Assembly: GCA_013396655.1 (NCBI GenBank)
Contig: WBMV01006289.1
Coordinates: forward strand, 496,001-560,000
Direction: 5' to 3'
Length of the DNA: 64,000 bases
From: Campylorhamphus procurvoides
Lineage: Eukaryota; Chordata; Aves; Passeriformes; Dendrocolaptidae
In this document: positions 62,487 through 64,000 of the stretch, in pieces
Position numbering within the stretch: position 1 is the first letter of the stretch
How the letters are laid out: each line of letters opens with the position of its first letter
Made by a program: the position numbers and the translations under genes
The notes under the pieces: generated by a model
What the model was told of the DNA's origin: nothing
The model's input: the letters and a program-made list of their open reading frames with translations, nothing else
Databases searched by the model: none

Positions 62487-62815
62487 GTAAATCAGGTTGG
62501 GAAGGAACTGAGCAGGTTTCTAGTCCAACCCCCTGCTCTAAGCAGGATCAGCTATGAGCTTAGACTATGTTGCTTAGGGATTTATCCAATCTGCTCTGGA
62601 AAATCTTCAAGGCTGCAGATGACCCAGCCCTGCAGGCAGCCTCCTCCACTGCCCTTAGGGGGAAAGATGATTTTCTGTATATCCAAAAACTGCTCTTGTG
62701 CCAATCTTCACCCATTGCATCTCATCCTCCTACCACACAGCATTGTGAGAGCCTGCTTTCACCTTCCTGATAACCCCTCTGGAAGGATTCTTCCCAACAG
62801 CATCCCTACACCCCT
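62487..62815 (-). mobile_element. CR1 LINE 3'-end fragment, second copy
   Basis: Starts with CAGGTTGGGAAGGAACTGAG and CTAGTCCAACCCCCTGCTCT, then the more internal CR1 stretch around CCCATTGCATCTCATCCTCC and CCTGATAACCCCTCTGGAAG. It is longer than the neighbouring copy and has the same orientation, 0.55 kb away. The left boundary inside the element is uncertain, and 62815-63005 may or may not belong to it. Confidence 0.75.
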
Positions 62816-64000
62816 GGACTATGGTTCTAAATCCCTTCTTTTTAACATGTCCATTCTTTAACTCCCTGTATGCTGATTTTTTTGAATCTGAGCTCCATCC
62901 TGAGTTCCCTGCTCAGCCAAGACAGTCTCCTGATATATCTGGTTGTTCTCCTGAGTGTCAGGACAGATCCTTCTTGTGTCTGGAGTGGTTTCCAGTAAGA
63001 AGGTAATCTCTGGATGAACCCATCCTTGTGAGGCTTTTTATTTTTGTTCAAGTGAGAGCTGTACCTGTATTGATGTGATAATTAATAACATTTGTAACAC
63101 CAAGTATAAAATAGACACTTAAAACTGTTTGTAATCCTAGAGAGACATCTTTATCAGCATAACCCCAGTTAAAGCTTCACTAATAATTTTCCTGTTTAAA
63201 AGTACTTAAAAACATTTTCAAAATGGAAACCGTGAGCTTTAGCTTGCTGTGTTCAAACTGTTCATTATTTTAACACTGAAGGGTACAGAATTTTTACCAT
63301 CTATTAGACCAGTAAGAGAGAAAAAAAGCATCCAACTTTTCACCATTAACATTCAGATGAAACTGAAGCCTATCAATTTCAAAAGCTGCACTCGCATTGT
63401 GCTCACATATCACACTTCCACGATGACACTGAAAACTCAGCAAACTCTGCTTCACACCCCACTGCCTCAGGCCCTGTTGCCACTCTATTTTGCTTAATAA
63501 AACATGAGAAACAGCCTGCTGGGTCAGTGCAGTGCGAAACTGCATAAAAATGTGAGAAACTAATCAGCAAAGTGTGCGTTTCCCAGATGGTACATGATGA
63601 ACGCTTCCTGTGCTACCAAACAGCACATACAGGAAGCATCAGCAGCCAAAAGTTACTGTACTGCAGTTTTTTCTCTTTTTTTTTTTTTTTTCATTAATCC
63701 ATGTGTCAAGTCAGTCTGGCTGAGAACCAGAAGTCCCCTGATTTCACAGAAATCAAACAGTTAATTTATTTCAGATGTAAAGCCTCAGAGAGAAAAGGAT
63801 CTGACTTCTGATAAACTGTATAGGCTTATTACAATGGAATTAAGAAACAGTCACAAGAAAAAGGAGAGTTACTGGATGTACAGGTCAGTGAGATGTGCTT
63901 CAGTATCATGAGGAAATACACATCCAATTCCTTGCACTATCCTATAAACACAACTGTTAATGCTAACAACACTTAAAATATTGTTAATATTTTTCTGTAA
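62816..64000. other. Right edge, no gene seen
   Basis: Intergenic sequence with a T16 run. The part up to about 63005 may continue the adjacent CR1 copy. No coding or RNA feature is supported. Confidence 0.5.
63676..63691. repeat. Homopolymer T16
   Basis: An uninterrupted T run near the right edge, with no repeat signature beside it. Confidence 0.9.

Noticed and set aside
39240..64000. Search for RGS1 or RGS13 exons
   Set aside because: No frame carries an FSEEN-type, (V/I)N(L/I)D-type or DSYPRFL-type motif after 38993, so no further RGS gene is claimed.

Overview
The window looks like nuclear DNA from a bird (a sauropsid at least). The evidence is short split exons with GT-AG introns, A+T-rich non-coding DNA, sparse interspersed repeats that all look like worn 3' ends of CR1 LINEs, no recognisable mammalian SINE, and compact versions of two neighbouring vertebrate genes. 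I cannot name the species.

Two protein-coding genes can be supported, both on the + strand and both R4-type regulators of G-protein signalling. RGS18 occupies about 19.7-28.9 kb: five coding exons, 235 codons, a CpG-rich 5' flank and an A+U-rich 3' UTR ending near an AATAAA at 28875. RGS21 occupies about 36.3-39.2 kb: three recognised coding exons, at least 137 codons, and an AATAAA at 39208. Both use the same exon template, with a 62-nt exon, a 167-nt exon and a final exon starting at the (V/I)N(L/I)D motif, all in matching splice phases. This fits descent by tandem duplication. In other vertebrates the pair belongs to the RGS18-RGS21-RGS1-RGS13-RGS2 cluster; no RGS1 exon was found to the right, so that gene probably lies beyond the window. 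Both products are predicted GTPase-activating proteins for Gi/Gq alpha subunits: RGS18 mainly in platelets and other blood cells, RGS21 in taste and other chemosensory or epithelial cells.

Layout: 1-19 kb is intergenic DNA with one CR1 remnant (8.57-8.76 kb), simple repeats and a G-quadruplex-type tract. At 19.0-19.75 kb lie a GATA/ETS-like motif group and the CpG-rich RGS18 promoter region. RGS18 follows at 19.76-28.9 kb, then a 7.4-kb spacer with a + strand CR1 fragment, then RGS21. From 39.3 to 64 kb I see no further gene. That stretch holds A+T-rich blocks that resemble conserved non-coding elements, several perfect inverted repeats, an A18 tract read on the minus strand, and CR1 fragments near the right end.

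No CRISPR array, operon, prophage, tRNA or rRNA was seen, and nothing I would call a new biological system. The points most worth a second look are the unsettled RGS21 start, a tandem (NAGNAG) acceptor in RGS18, a strong splice acceptor with a 112-codon frame downstream of RGS21, and the candidate regulatory elements.
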